Shown: positions 25,166 through 33,204 of the stretch, in pieces | How positions within the stretch are numbered: the first letter of the stretch is position 1 | Layout: the number at the start of each line of letters is the position of its first letter | DNA from: Paralimibaculum aggregatum | Lineage (GTDB): Bacteria; Pseudomonadota; Alphaproteobacteria; Rhodobacterales; Rhodobacteraceae | Length of the DNA stretch: 33,204 nucleotides | Reading direction: 5' to 3' | Assembly: GCF_030270585.1 (NCBI RefSeq) | Contig: NZ_BSYI01000054.1 | Coordinates: forward strand, 1-33,204 | The notes under the pieces: model-generated | Databases searched by the model: none | Seen by the model: the letters and a program-made list of their open reading frames with translations, nothing else | What the model was told of the DNA's origin: nothing | Translations under genes and position numbers: made by a program

Positions 25166-25660
25166 ATGCCGATCACCCGCATCGGGAACCCCGTCCCCGC
25201 CGCCTGTCCCGGCTCGCGGCTGCGGTTGTCCTTCCGGCCATGCCCGCCCGCGCCGGCGAGGCATCGGGCGAGATCACGATTGCTGCCGATCCGAAGGCGG
25301 TTGGGAGCCATATCGGGCCGTCCTGCGCGATCTCCGGGTGGTATCCGGGCATCGCGGGCGGCAAGCACGAGGAGATCTCCGGCGCGACGCATCGCCGGCT
25401 GGTCACCGCCGATGGCGCGGTGTTCCTCGAGACGCTGCTCGAGCACGACGACGAGGCGATGCGCTACAGCTGCACCATCGAGGAGGGGCCGCTGCCCGTC
25501 ACCGACGACAGCGCGACGCGGCGGGTGGAGCCCTCCGGGGGCAAGGCCCGCGCCTCCCGGAGCGGGAACTTCGCGGCGAAGGGCACCGCCGGGGAAGCGG
25601 CGATCTCGCTGATGTCGGGCGTCCACGATGCCGGCCCCGCGGCGATCCGCGAGACGGTCC
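25166..25660 (+). pseudogene. Exported SRPBCC-family protein, frameshifted
   Basis: AAGGGAG (25153-25159) precedes ATG 25166, which opens MPITRIGNP. In the neighbouring frame a signal peptide appears at once (RRLSRLAAAVVLPAMPARA), followed by an SRPBCC domain: GEITIAADPKAVGSHIG, WYPGIAGGKHEE, RRLVTADGAVFLETLLEHDD and MRYSCTIEEGPLPVTD. A one-base change in the C-rich run near 25185-25200 therefore splits start and domain. No stop occurs where the family normally ends (after DAGPAAIRE); reading runs on without similarity, so the 3' end is also damaged. SRPBCC proteins bind hydrophobic ligands in a START-like cavity; this subgroup has no known role. Confidence 0.65.
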
Positions 25661-25993
25661 CCCACCAGCGGACGCTGGCTTCACCATCCGGACAGCAGCA
25701 CCTGCCGCCCGGCCTCCGGCGCTGGCGCGGCGGGGCTCCGCGGCGGCCGCGCCCGGGGTGTGCCTGCCGGTTGTCGATCCGAGGACGGAGATCATGCGCC
25801 CGGGCCGGAGCGACGCTGCGCCAGGGTTCTGCCATCGCAGAGGTTCGCGGACCGCGCCTTCTTTGCGGCGATGCCCTTGGCAGGCGGCCATGGCCGGCCT
25901 GCGGAGAGGGCTGCCGCCTGCCGGATCGTCGGCATGATCCGGAGGCGCGCGGTCCGTGCTAGAATTCGGGCCCTGGCGGAAGGAGATGCACAG
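25661..25993. other. Region without recognisable gene
   Basis: Between the damaged SRPBCC gene and the esterase. Open frames exist on both strands without recognisable domains. It contains the esterase ribosome site AGGAG at 25981-25985. Confidence 0.35.
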
Positions 25994-26851
25994 ATGCGGC
26001 AGTTTGCAATGCGCGGCGCGATCGCGACCCTCTGCATGGCCATCATGCTCGGCGCTGCCGGGCCGGGGGGCCTGCGGGCTGCAGACGCCGTCTGCGGCGA
26101 GCCGGACGAGCCCTGCACCCTGGCCGGCGGTGAATACTACGTCGCCCTGCCCGAGGCAGCGGCGGCGCCGCCGGCGGTGATCTGGCTGCACGGCTTCGGC
26201 CGGTCCGGCAGGGCGATGATCCGGAAGCCCGACTATGTGGAGCCGTTCCGTCGCCGGGGCTATGCCGTGATCATGCCGAGCGGCCAGCCCGGGATCAGCG
26301 CGAAGAACCTCGACTGGGGCGTGGCCGACGGCTACGACCTGCCGCGCGACGACATCGCCTTTCTCGGCGCGGTGCGCGCCGACGCGGTGGCGCGCTTCGG
26401 CCTCGACCCGGCGCGGATACTGATCGCGGGCTTCTCCCGCGGCGGCTCAATGGTCTGGGACGTCGCCTGCCATGCGCCGGAGCTGGCGCGGGGCTTTGCC
26501 GCTGCGGCCGGGGCGTTCTGGGAGCCCATGACCGCCGGATGCGCCGCGCCGGTGCACCTGTTCCACGTCCACGGCTTCAAGGACCGGATGGTGCCGTTCG
26601 AGGGCCGCGCGCTGACATGGGAGGGCGTCGATTTCGCCCAGGGCAACGTCATGAAGGGGGTGGATGTCTGGCGCCGCGAGAACGCCTGCATGGGCAGCGC
26701 CGAGAACAGCTTCGGCGATGACGGGTCGATGCAGAAGGACTGGGCGAAATGCGCTGCCGGATCGATCCGGCTGAGGCTGACACGGGGCGGGCACGGCGTG
26801 CCGGAGGGATGGCGGGAGGCCGTGCTCGACTGGTTCGAGGCGCTGGACTGA
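25994..26851 (+). CDS. Secreted PHB-depolymerase-like alpha/beta-hydrolase esterase
   Basis: 285 aa. ATG 25994 has AGGAG eight bases upstream. Signal peptide 1-30 (cleavage near LRAAD). The catalytic triad is visible: S148 in GFSRGGSM, D197 in HGFKDRMVPF and H267 in GGHGVP. The oxyanion strand is IWLHGFGRSGR. This is the polyhydroxybutyrate-depolymerase/feruloyl-esterase-like (LpqC) group, acting on esters in the periplasm or outside the cell. C34/C41, C160/C183 and C232/C253 could form disulfides. It is convergent with the AraC gene, 26 bases apart. Substrate is unknown. Confidence 0.88.
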   Translation: MRQFAMRGAIATLCMAIMLGAAGPGGLRAADAVCGEPDEPCTLAGGEYYVALPEAAAAPPAVIWLHGFGRSGRAMIRKPDYVEPFRRRGYAVIMPSGQPGISAKNLDWGVADGYDLPRDDIAFLGAVRADAVARFGLDPARILIAGFSRGGSMVWDVACHAPELARGFAAAAGAFWEPMTAGCAAPVHLFHVHGFKDRMVPFEGRALTWEGVDFAQGNVMKGVDVWRRENACMGSAENSFGDDGSMQKDWAKCAAGSIRLRLTRGGHGVPEGWREAVLDWFEALD

Positions 26852-26877
26852 GCCGCCCGGCCGCCTGCCGCCATCCG

Positions 26878-27771
26878 TCACCCCAGCCCGGCGGGGACGT
26901 GCAGGGCGTTGCTCCATTGCCGCGGCGACTGCCCGTACATGCGCTTGAACTCCCGGCTGAACTGGGACGGGCTGACATAGCCCACATGCATCGCGGCTTC
27001 GTTCACGGTCATGCCCGCGGCGATCTTCATTGCGGCATTGCCGAGGCGCATCGACTTCACGAACTGGATGGGGGACATCGCCGTCGCCTGCTTGAACTTG
27101 CGGTGGAACACCGCCCGGCTCATGCCCGCGCGCCGGGCCATGTCGTCGATCGAGATCGGCGCGTCCAGGTTGGACGACACATGCGCGATGGAGCGGGCGA
27201 TGGCATTGCCCGCGCCAAAGGCGTGCCGCGCGAAGGCGCCCGCTTCGCCCTTCAGGATCGCGTAGTGGAGCTCGCGCAGCCGCGCGCCGCCAAGCACCGC
27301 CGTGTCCGCCCGGCTCCGTCCCAGTTGCAGCAGCCGTAGCAGCGCCTCCGAAAAGGCCGCGTCCCAGCTTGCGAACCTGATCCCGTGCGCGGGCAGGTTC
27401 CCCCTGGGCATCGGCGCGCCGGCCCCGGCGGTTTCCATCTCCACGGTCAGTTCGGTCATCGCGCGCTGATCGAGGGCAATGGAAACGCCGAGAAGCGGGT
27501 TGTCCGGCGATGCGGCAGGCGTGCCGGCCTGCACCGGCATCGACATCGGGCAGCACAGGTAGCGGCTGGCGTCGTAGACGCGCCTTTCGCCATCCAGCAC
27601 GGCCTCCTTCGACCCGCTCACGATGGCGATGACGCTGGGCTCGTAGACCGCCGGGGCGCAGGGAACCGGGGTGCTGACCCGGAACAGCCGCACGCCCGTC
27701 ACGCCGGTCTCGATCAGCCCGTCCTCCCGGAGGAGGTCTTCGATGAGGTGCCTGATCTGCTGTCTGCTCAT
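26878..27771 (-). CDS. AraC-family transcriptional regulator
   Basis: 297 aa. The N-terminal domain (AraC_N type) begins with IRHLIEDLLREDGLIETGVTG written here in two parts, IRHLIEDLL and TGVTGVRLFRVS, then PSVIAIVSGSKEAVLDGE. The C-terminal double HTH (about 195-290) reads ISIDDMARRAGMSRAVFHRK, then VNEAAMHVGYVSPSQFSREF. This subgroup commonly sits divergent from an oxidoreductase it activates, as here with the SDR gene starting 170 bases away. The start 27771 is the first ATG of the domain. Confidence 0.92.
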   Translation of the reverse strand: MSRQQIRHLIEDLLREDGLIETGVTGVRLFRVSTPVPCAPAVYEPSVIAIVSGSKEAVLDGERRVYDASRYLCCPMSMPVQAGTPAASPDNPLLGVSIALDQRAMTELTVEMETAGAGAPMPRGNLPAHGIRFASWDAAFSEALLRLLQLGRSRADTAVLGGARLRELHYAILKGEAGAFARHAFGAGNAIARSIAHVSSNLDAPISIDDMARRAGMSRAVFHRKFKQATAMSPIQFVKSMRLGNAAMKIAAGMTVNEAAMHVGYVSPSQFSREFKRMYGQSPRQWSNALHVPAGLG

Positions 27772-27841
27772 GCGGGCACCCTAGTGCCGCCATCCCCGCC
27801 GGGGCAACCGTGCCGATACGATCAGGCAAGTATTCGCGACG

Positions 27842-27871
27842 ATCTCGCCTGTTTCGGGGCGGGGGCGAGAT
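27842..27871. promoter_or_regulatory. Inverted repeat in the AraC/SDR divergent region
   Basis: Perfect 8-bp arms ATCTCGCC (27842-27849) and GGCGAGAT (27864-27871) are separated by 14 bases, in the 170-base space between the two divergent starts. It is a candidate operator for the AraC protein or a neighbouring regulator. AraC proteins more often use direct repeats, so the assignment is tentative. Confidence 0.35.
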
Positions 27872-27941
27872 TTATCTGCGTTCTCGGCAAGGCAGGCCCG
27901 CATCCCGCGGCGCAGCGACCGCCGCCGAAAGGAGCACGACC

Positions 27942-28883
27942 ATGAGAGATACCCGGTTCGGACCGCAGGGCTGGACGCCGGAGCGGCTCGGCTCGCTGGC
28001 CGGCAGGACCTATGTCATCACCGGCGCCAATGCCGGCACCGGCTTCCAGGCCGCGCGCATCCTTCTGTCGAAGGGCGCCAGGGTGGTGATGCTGAACCGC
28101 AGCGCCGAGAAGTCGGCCGTCGCCATCCGTGCCCTGAAGGAGGAATTCGGCGCGGGCGCCGAGGTGAGCCTCGTGCGCACGGACCTTGCCGATCTTGCCA
28201 GCGTGCGCGCCGCGGCGGACGAGGTGCTCGGCACCGTTCCCCGGATCGACGCGCTGATCTGCAACGCCGCGATCGCCCAGGTGCCGACACGGAGGCTCAC
28301 CGTCGACGGCTTCGAAAGCCAGCTCGGCACCAATCATTACGGCCATTTCGTGCTTTGCGGGATGCTGTTCGACCGCATCGAGGAGGCCAGGGGCCGGATC
28401 GTCGTCGTGGCCAGCCTCGGCTACAGGCTCGGAACCAGGGCAATCCAGTTCGACGACATGAACTGGGACAGGAAATACAGCGCCAATTCCGCCTACAGCC
28501 AGAGCAAGCTGGCGCAGATGATGTTTGCCTACGAGTTGCAGGACCGGATCAGGGCGGCGAACAGGCATGTCGAAGTTTATGTCTGCCATCCGGGCGCGTC
28601 CGCGACGTCGCTGATCAGCACCAGCGGCGGCCCTCTGACGCGGCTTGCCTGGTGGCTCATGACCAGGACGCCAATGGTCCAGACCGCCGAACGCGGCGCC
28701 TATCCCGAAGTGATGTGCGCGACGGAGAACGGCCTCGAACAGCGCGCCCTGCACGGCCCCACGGGCCGCATGGAAACCGTCGGGCCCGTCGGCAGGGGCA
28801 CGCTGGAGCCCCATGCCCACGACAAGGCCGCGATGGAACGCTTGTGGGAGCGGTCGGAGCAGGACACCGGCTTCAGCTGGTGA
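27942..28883 (+). CDS. Short-chain dehydrogenase/reductase
   Basis: 313 aa. AAAGGAG lies seven bases before ATG 27942. Rossmann cofactor motif TGANAGTG (27-34), NAA at 108-110 and catalytic S158, Y185, K189 (YSQSK), with N131, give a complete SDR active site. The length and the GTNHYGHF segment resemble the retinol-dehydrogenase/WWOX-like extended group. NAD(P)-dependent oxidation or reduction of a hydroxy/keto compound is expected in the cytoplasm. Likely activated by the divergent AraC regulator. Confidence 0.92.
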   Translation: MRDTRFGPQGWTPERLGSLAGRTYVITGANAGTGFQAARILLSKGARVVMLNRSAEKSAVAIRALKEEFGAGAEVSLVRTDLADLASVRAAADEVLGTVPRIDALICNAAIAQVPTRRLTVDGFESQLGTNHYGHFVLCGMLFDRIEEARGRIVVVASLGYRLGTRAIQFDDMNWDRKYSANSAYSQSKLAQMMFAYELQDRIRAANRHVEVYVCHPGASATSLISTSGGPLTRLAWWLMTRTPMVQTAERGAYPEVMCATENGLEQRALHGPTGRMETVGPVGRGTLEPHAHDKAAMERLWERSEQDTGFSW

Positions 28884-29046
28884 CTGTCTCCCCGGAAGAG
28901 TGCCGCGCCAAACCGGGGTTCGCCGCGTCGACGGTGTGGCGGAGCGTGGCCGCCTCGCCGGCGCCGAGATGGCCGAAGCCGGACCTGCCGCTGCCGAAGC
29001 TCCGGTCGAGCGCGCATGTCCCCGCCGAAGCGCGGCTCGCCGTCCT

Positions 29047-32000
29047 CTAGCGCGCCCGCATGGCGAGGAACCGGCGGCCGGACGACGCGACCCGGTTCCC
29101 GGTCGGGTCGGCAAGACCCCCGCCCGCCGCGAGGCTGCCGATGACGCTCTCCCGGCCGTCGAGGAAATCGGTGCCTTCGACCGCGGTGACGAAGGCGCTC
29201 GCCAGCGGCGCGTCGGTCCCGGTCAGGGGCTCCGGACGGATCTCGGTGCCGAAGCCGGTCGGATCGTCGGTGCCGGAGACGACGAGGCGGATCTCTGCGC
29301 TGTCGGTGCCGCCCTCGCCGAGATGGCCGGAGCCGTCGTCCGAGGTCGGGCTCCAGCCGACCGTGCTGGCGGTGTCTCCGGGCGCATCGGCCGGGTCCAG
29401 GCCGTCTGCGGGCGGCGGTGAAGGTGGCGGCATCGTCCGGGATCGGCCCGGAGAGCGTGCCGCCGACCGCGGAGAAGCCGACATGGGCCGCATCGAACGG
29501 GTCCGGGTCGCGGACCGGGAAGCCGCCGCCCGCGTCGATCGGATCGCCATCGCCTATGACGACGATCGGCGCCATATCACCAGGCGGCATCGCGATGCCG
29601 GGCGGATCGGTGCGGTTCCCGACAGCGCCGCCGAGGCCCTGGCTCCGGGTGCGGGCGCTGCCGTCGCCGAGCGTGACCGGATAGCGCAGGCTCACCGCCC
29701 CAGGCCGGCCGAGATGGTCGCAGCGCGCGCCCCTGCCCGCGAAGCGCCAGTCAAACCGGATCTCCTCCGCGATCGGGTCCGGGCGCAGGGTGGCGACGCC
29801 ATCGGTGAGCCCGGGCAGGTCGGGGACGCGGATGTCTTCCAGCCTGTCCTCCGGGGGCAGGCCGTTCCTTGCCCCGGCGCCGTCGAGGAAATCGGCCGTC
29901 GCGGTTACGGTCACGGTCACGGTGTCGGGGCGGTCGATCTCGCGGACGAGACGCTCCCCGCCGACATCGAGGACACCGGCCGCGGGCCCGTCCGGCCCGC
30001 GTGCCGGCCTGCCCGCGTCCTCGCCCTCGTCGACGGTGACGGCCGGCATCGCAAGACCCGACCGGATCGGGGCCGGGTGTTCCGCGCGCCGGAGCGCGGG
30101 ATCGAGACGGCCCCGGTCACGGTCGCACCGGCGCTGTCCCCGGCCATGATCGTGTCGTCGATCCGCTGGGCGGCTTCGGTGGTGACGCCGGCCATGCCCA
30201 GCGCGTCGTGAAACACCTCGTCGGTGCGGAACTCCCGTCCGGAGCGGCAGGGCCCGCCACCCGCATCGCCGATCGGGGCCGCGACATCATCGCGGCCGCC
30301 ATCGCCGGTGCCAGCGAGACGAACACGTTGGCCCCGTCCTGCGTCAGCGCGCGATCCGTGCTGAAACGGTCGGCGGCGGCGACGGTCGTGGTCGTACCGA
30401 AGATCGGATCGACCACGGCGTCCCGGTCGACCGGCGAGCGCCCGCTTCCGGCCAGCAGCTCCGCCGCCGCGGCATCGTTGCCGAAGCAGGCGGCCGTCAC
30501 CGTGTCGCGCGGCCCGGCGATGATCTGCGGCCCGTCATCGGTGCCGTTGATGGTGACGGGGATCCCGCGGGTGGCGAACGCCGAAGGCGTCCTGCGCCAC
30601 CAGGCTATGGATCGGGTCGATGCGGTCGCCGAGCGCGAGGTCGCCGAACGCTTCCGGCGCCGGGTCGAACGGCCCGGGCAGCACACCCTCGGTGCCGGTG
30701 CCGGAGGGATCGCCGGTGAAGGCGGTCGGCCCGATGTCCACGGCGGTGCGCTCGATGCCGTCATGATCCCGGATCGCCAGCGCGCCGGGGCCGGCGGCGA
30801 TCGGCAGGTCGGTCCCGCCGGTCTCCAGGCGCGCGGCGGTGACGATCTCCGGCGGCCGGTTGCCGACGATCGGCACCGCGATGTCGCGGGCGCCGGCGAG
30901 CCCCCGCGCATCGGTCGCCGGCAGGGTGAAGGTCGGCCCGTGTTCCGCGCCGCCGCCGAAATGGTCGAAGCTGCCGGCATCGGGGGTGAAGGACCGGCCG
31001 AAGGGTTCCGGCATGCCGGTGCCGCCGAGCAGCCGCGGCGATATCGGCACCGTGAGGACGGCGCGCGGCGCGGCGTCGCCGAGGCCAGCCGCCGGATTGC
31101 CGTCGGCGGCCACCCCGTCGCGGATCGCGAGCGGGCCGCTGTCGCCCGGCCCGGTCCCGGTTTCCTCGAGGGTGCCGAACGCGCTCTGGCCGGGGGCGAG
31201 ACGATGACCGGCAGGGTGCGGGCGCCGACCGGGGCGATCGAACCGCGTGCACGCCAATGTCGTTCGGCGCGCCGCTACCGTCGGTCGCGCGGAGGATGGG
31301 GTCGAGCACCGGCTCGACGCTGCCGGACAGCAACGCCAAGTCGGCGGGATCGGCGTCGAAGATCCAGGCGAAGCCGCCACTCGCCCCCGCCAGCGCCGCG
31401 CCGTTTCAGCGGTGGCCGTTGTCCGGCGGGGGATGCCGGTCACCGTGGCGCCGACGCTGACGCCGAGATTCGGGTCCGACAGGCAGCGTGCCGCCGGCGT
31501 CGTGGCCGCCGGCGCCGGTCGGGATCGTGGTGGCGTCGCTGCCACCCGCGTCGGCGGCGACGTCGGGCGCGGTGTTCCTGCCGGGCGATCAGGGTGCCGA
31601 GCGCGCCCTCGCCGGCCGTGACGGTCTGGACCAGGCCGCGATCGACCCGCGCGACCGAGCGGTCCTCCGCCGCGTCGTTCGCGGGCAGGTCGGTCGAGGC
31701 GGTCTGGTTCTCCGCCGCGGTCAGGCGGTCGGCCGCGCTCTGGCCGAGATGCGTGGCGGTCCGGCTGCGGGCGCTGTCGCAGAAGGCTCCGTCCGAGGTG
31801 TCGTGCACCGCGATATCCGTCGTTGAGCGCAGGTCGCGGGAGAGCGATCTGCCGGTGCTGCGCCGCAGGAAGCCCGTCTGCCGTCGCCGGGACCGGTCAC
31901 CGTGCCCGCGCGGAACGGGCTGCCGGTCGCCGCGTCATGCGCGGCGCCGGGCACGACCCGCGACGACGAAAGATCCGGCCGGCGCCGTTCCCGTCGGCGA

Positions 32001-32139
32001 GATCGAAGAACAGCCCGCCGAGATCGCCGATCTCGCCCGCCGCAAGCGCCATCAGGTCGAAACGCAGCTCTCCCGCATCGGTCCCGTTGACGGTTGCGCG
32101 TGGCCTGGCCTCCCCCTCGATCCGGAAGACCGGGTGCAT
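29047..32139 (-). pseudogene. Decayed cadherin/VCBS-repeat-like surface protein
   Basis: Reading leftward, coherent adhesin-like pieces appear in changing frames: TVNGTDAGELRFDLMAL and IGDLGGLFFDLADGNG near 32000; SAADRLTAAENQTASTDLPA near 31700; LSDPNLGVSVGATVTGI near 31450; DPILRATDGSG near 31300; FTPDAGSFDHFGGGAEHG near 30960; VTINGTDDGPQIIAG near 30540; TVTVTVTATADFLDGAG near 29900; and VEGTDFLDGRESVIG near 29170, with a stop at 29047. The repeated 'VTINGTxD-xP', 'LTAAENQT' and 'GTL' features are those of VCBS/bacterial-cadherin-like repeats in giant secreted adhesins. At least seven frame changes break it. The start is missing: similarity ends where the IS30 head begins. Exact repeat boundaries cannot be given. 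Confidence 0.6.
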
Positions 32140-32210
32140 TCAGGCGTGAGGCGCAACACCGCTGACGGATGCGGTATTCGTCCGTCGCGAAACAGAAAAG
32201 CGGTGCTGCC

Positions 32211-32484
32211 ATGTCAGGATACGTGCATCTCTCTCCGTCCAAAAGGGACCGGATTGCCGATCTGAGGGCTTCGGGCCGGAGCTTGCGGGCGATTGCCGGA
32301 GCGCTCGGTCGGTCGTCGTCGACCATCAGCCATGAACTCCGGCGCACTGCGTGTGCGCGCGGCGCCTACCGGCCGCGCATCGCCGATGGCAGCTATCTGC
32401 TCCGCCGTCAGCGTGCGGCGGTGCTCGAGCCGGACGCCGTGCTCGCCGGCTACGTGACCGGTCGCTTGGCCGAGGGCTGGACGC
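32211..32484 (+). pseudogene. IS30-family transposase N-terminal remnant
   Basis: From ATG 32211 the sequence YVHLSPSKRDRIADLRA, SGRSLRAIAGALGRSSSTIS and HELRR matches the helix-turn-helix head of IS30 transposases, continuing to GRLAEGWTP, which in intact members leads to the EQI-x-GRL segment. Similarity stops there; no DDE domain follows in any frame. It lies head to head with the truncated start of the adhesin pseudogene and probably disrupted it. Confidence 0.75.
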
Positions 32485-33120
32485 CAGCACCGCCGGGGCG
32501 GAGATCGGCCGCCTCGCCGAAGGGGACGGGCAGGGGAGTTGCCGCCGGAGTGAAGACCCGCGGTGGCCGGACCGCTCGCGCGGCTCGCGCCGCCGTCTCC
32601 CGCGCCGAACCATCGCCGGACCGGGTGCGTTGGGCGACCTGCCCGCGTGCCGCCGGCGCGGGCCCCGGCGCGCCGGGTTCAAGGCGGGTTTCCGAGCTCC
32701 GGTGGCGGGCTGTGGCGGGCGCATTGGCGGGTGAAGGTCGGAGGGCCGTTCGTCGCGGCGTGATTGGCGGCAGGTTTCGAGGCGTCGGCTCGTCCATGCG
32801 GACGAGGATGAAGACCAAAAAGGGCTCGACGGTCGCGAGCGTTCCTTGGGCGTTGAAGCGTGGGAAGCCCGACGAAGGGTAAAGGACAGGGGCAGGGACG
32901 GGGCGGAAGGCGCGGGGCCGGGATCGCGGCGGATCTGGAGACGGGCGGGATGCCCGGGGCCGCCTGCGGGACGCCGGTTGCGGCGGGCAGGGCGAAGGTC
33001 GCGAGCGAGATCGCGGCGCGGGTGACGTCGCTGGTCGGCAGGCTGGCGCGGCCGGCGGCGCTGGCGTGACCGGGGCCGGGGCTGCGCTGCGCGGGCCTCG
33101 CGATTCCGGGAAGGGAGGTG
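32485..33120. other. Very GC-rich region without recognisable gene
   Basis: All frames are open for long stretches and rich in Ala, Gly, Pro and Arg, as expected of extreme GC content. No domain, signal peptide or convincing ribosome site was found. It may be decayed IS30 or adhesin flank. Confidence 0.35.
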
Positions 33121-33204
33121 CGGCGCCCGCCGGGCGGGGAGCATGGGCGGGCACCCGCGGCGGCGCCCGCCGGGCGGGGAGCATGGGCGGGCACCCGCGG
33201 CGGC
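33121..33204. repeat. Perfect 40-bp tandem repeat at the window end
   Basis: The unit 33121-33160 is repeated without mismatch at 33161-33200 and the next four bases (CGGC) begin a third copy. Each unit begins CGGCGCCCGCCGGGCGGGGA and ends GGGCACCCGCGG; GCCCG-C-CGGGC inside it is self-complementary. The copies are head to tail with no spacers, so this is not a CRISPR. The array length is unknown because the window ends here. Confidence 0.9.

Noticed and set aside
25750-25960. A further transposase fragment on the minus strand
   Set aside because: A basic KGIAAKKARSANL-like stretch looked IS-like, but no conserved catalytic motif or length supports an IS family.
30208-32265. A 2-kb plus-strand open frame opposite the adhesin relic
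   Set aside because: Its translation has no domain, while the minus strand shows repeated adhesin-like segments, so it was treated as a shadow of decayed coding DNA.
33121-33204. CRISPR array
   Set aside because: The 40-bp units abut with no unique spacers and there are no cas genes.

Overview
The window looks like a high-GC alphaproteobacterial chromosome segment, probably Rhodobacterales or a related Hyphomicrobiales lineage. This rests on very GC-rich codon third positions, a complete Aap-type amino-acid ABC transporter, a DUF992 protein, a three-subunit molybdenum hydroxylase of the CoxM/S/L type and IS481/IS21/IS5/IS30 relics. No rRNA, tRNA, CRISPR array or replication origin was seen.

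Layout. (1) 26-1867, minus: membrane-anchored regulator with an N-terminal DNA-binding-like domain, a TolB-like domain and TPRs. (2) 2235-6352, plus: an envelope-directed group made of an arylsulfatase tail, a four-cysteine secreted protein, the N-terminal piece of an exported HAD phosphatase, an outer-membrane beta-barrel-like protein, a DUF992 protein and a patatin lipoprotein. (3) 6467-8204: a chimeric insertion-sequence graveyard in which an IS481 transposase head is joined to an IS21 istA tail, followed by a frameshifted istB and the IS21 terminal repeats. (4) 8665-15643, plus: a catabolic cluster behind a 20-bp palindrome, with an SMP-30-type lactonase, FAD, 2Fe-2S and Mo subunits of a hydroxylase, a TetR regulator, an FlK-like thioesterase and an exported VOC protein. 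(5) 15913-16240, minus: IS5-type transposase tail. (6) 16420-22316, minus: a tight operon in the order class-V aminotransferase, GntR/FCD regulator, periplasmic binding protein, two permeases, ATPase, with stop/start overlaps at four of five junctions. (7) 22932-25016, minus: a SARP/BTAD-TolB-TPR regulator interrupted by one in-frame TAA. (8) 25166-28883: a frameshifted SRPBCC gene, a secreted PHB-depolymerase-like esterase, and an AraC regulator divergent from a short-chain dehydrogenase. (9) 29047-32139, minus: a heavily frameshifted cadherin/VCBS-like adhesin whose upstream end meets an IS30 transposase head. (10) 33121 to the end: a perfect 40-bp tandem repeat running off the window.

How the genes work together. 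The two coherent systems are the palindrome-controlled Mo-hydroxylase/lactonase/thioesterase cluster, which looks like an oxidative pathway for an unknown small aldehyde, heteroaromatic or acyl-CoA, and the self-regulated amino-acid uptake and PLP-enzyme operon. Neither substrate can be read from sequence. The rest is accessory DNA with many broken genes. From about 24.7 kb onward disrupted frames are so frequent that true gene decay and sequencing or assembly error should be told apart before any of them is interpreted.
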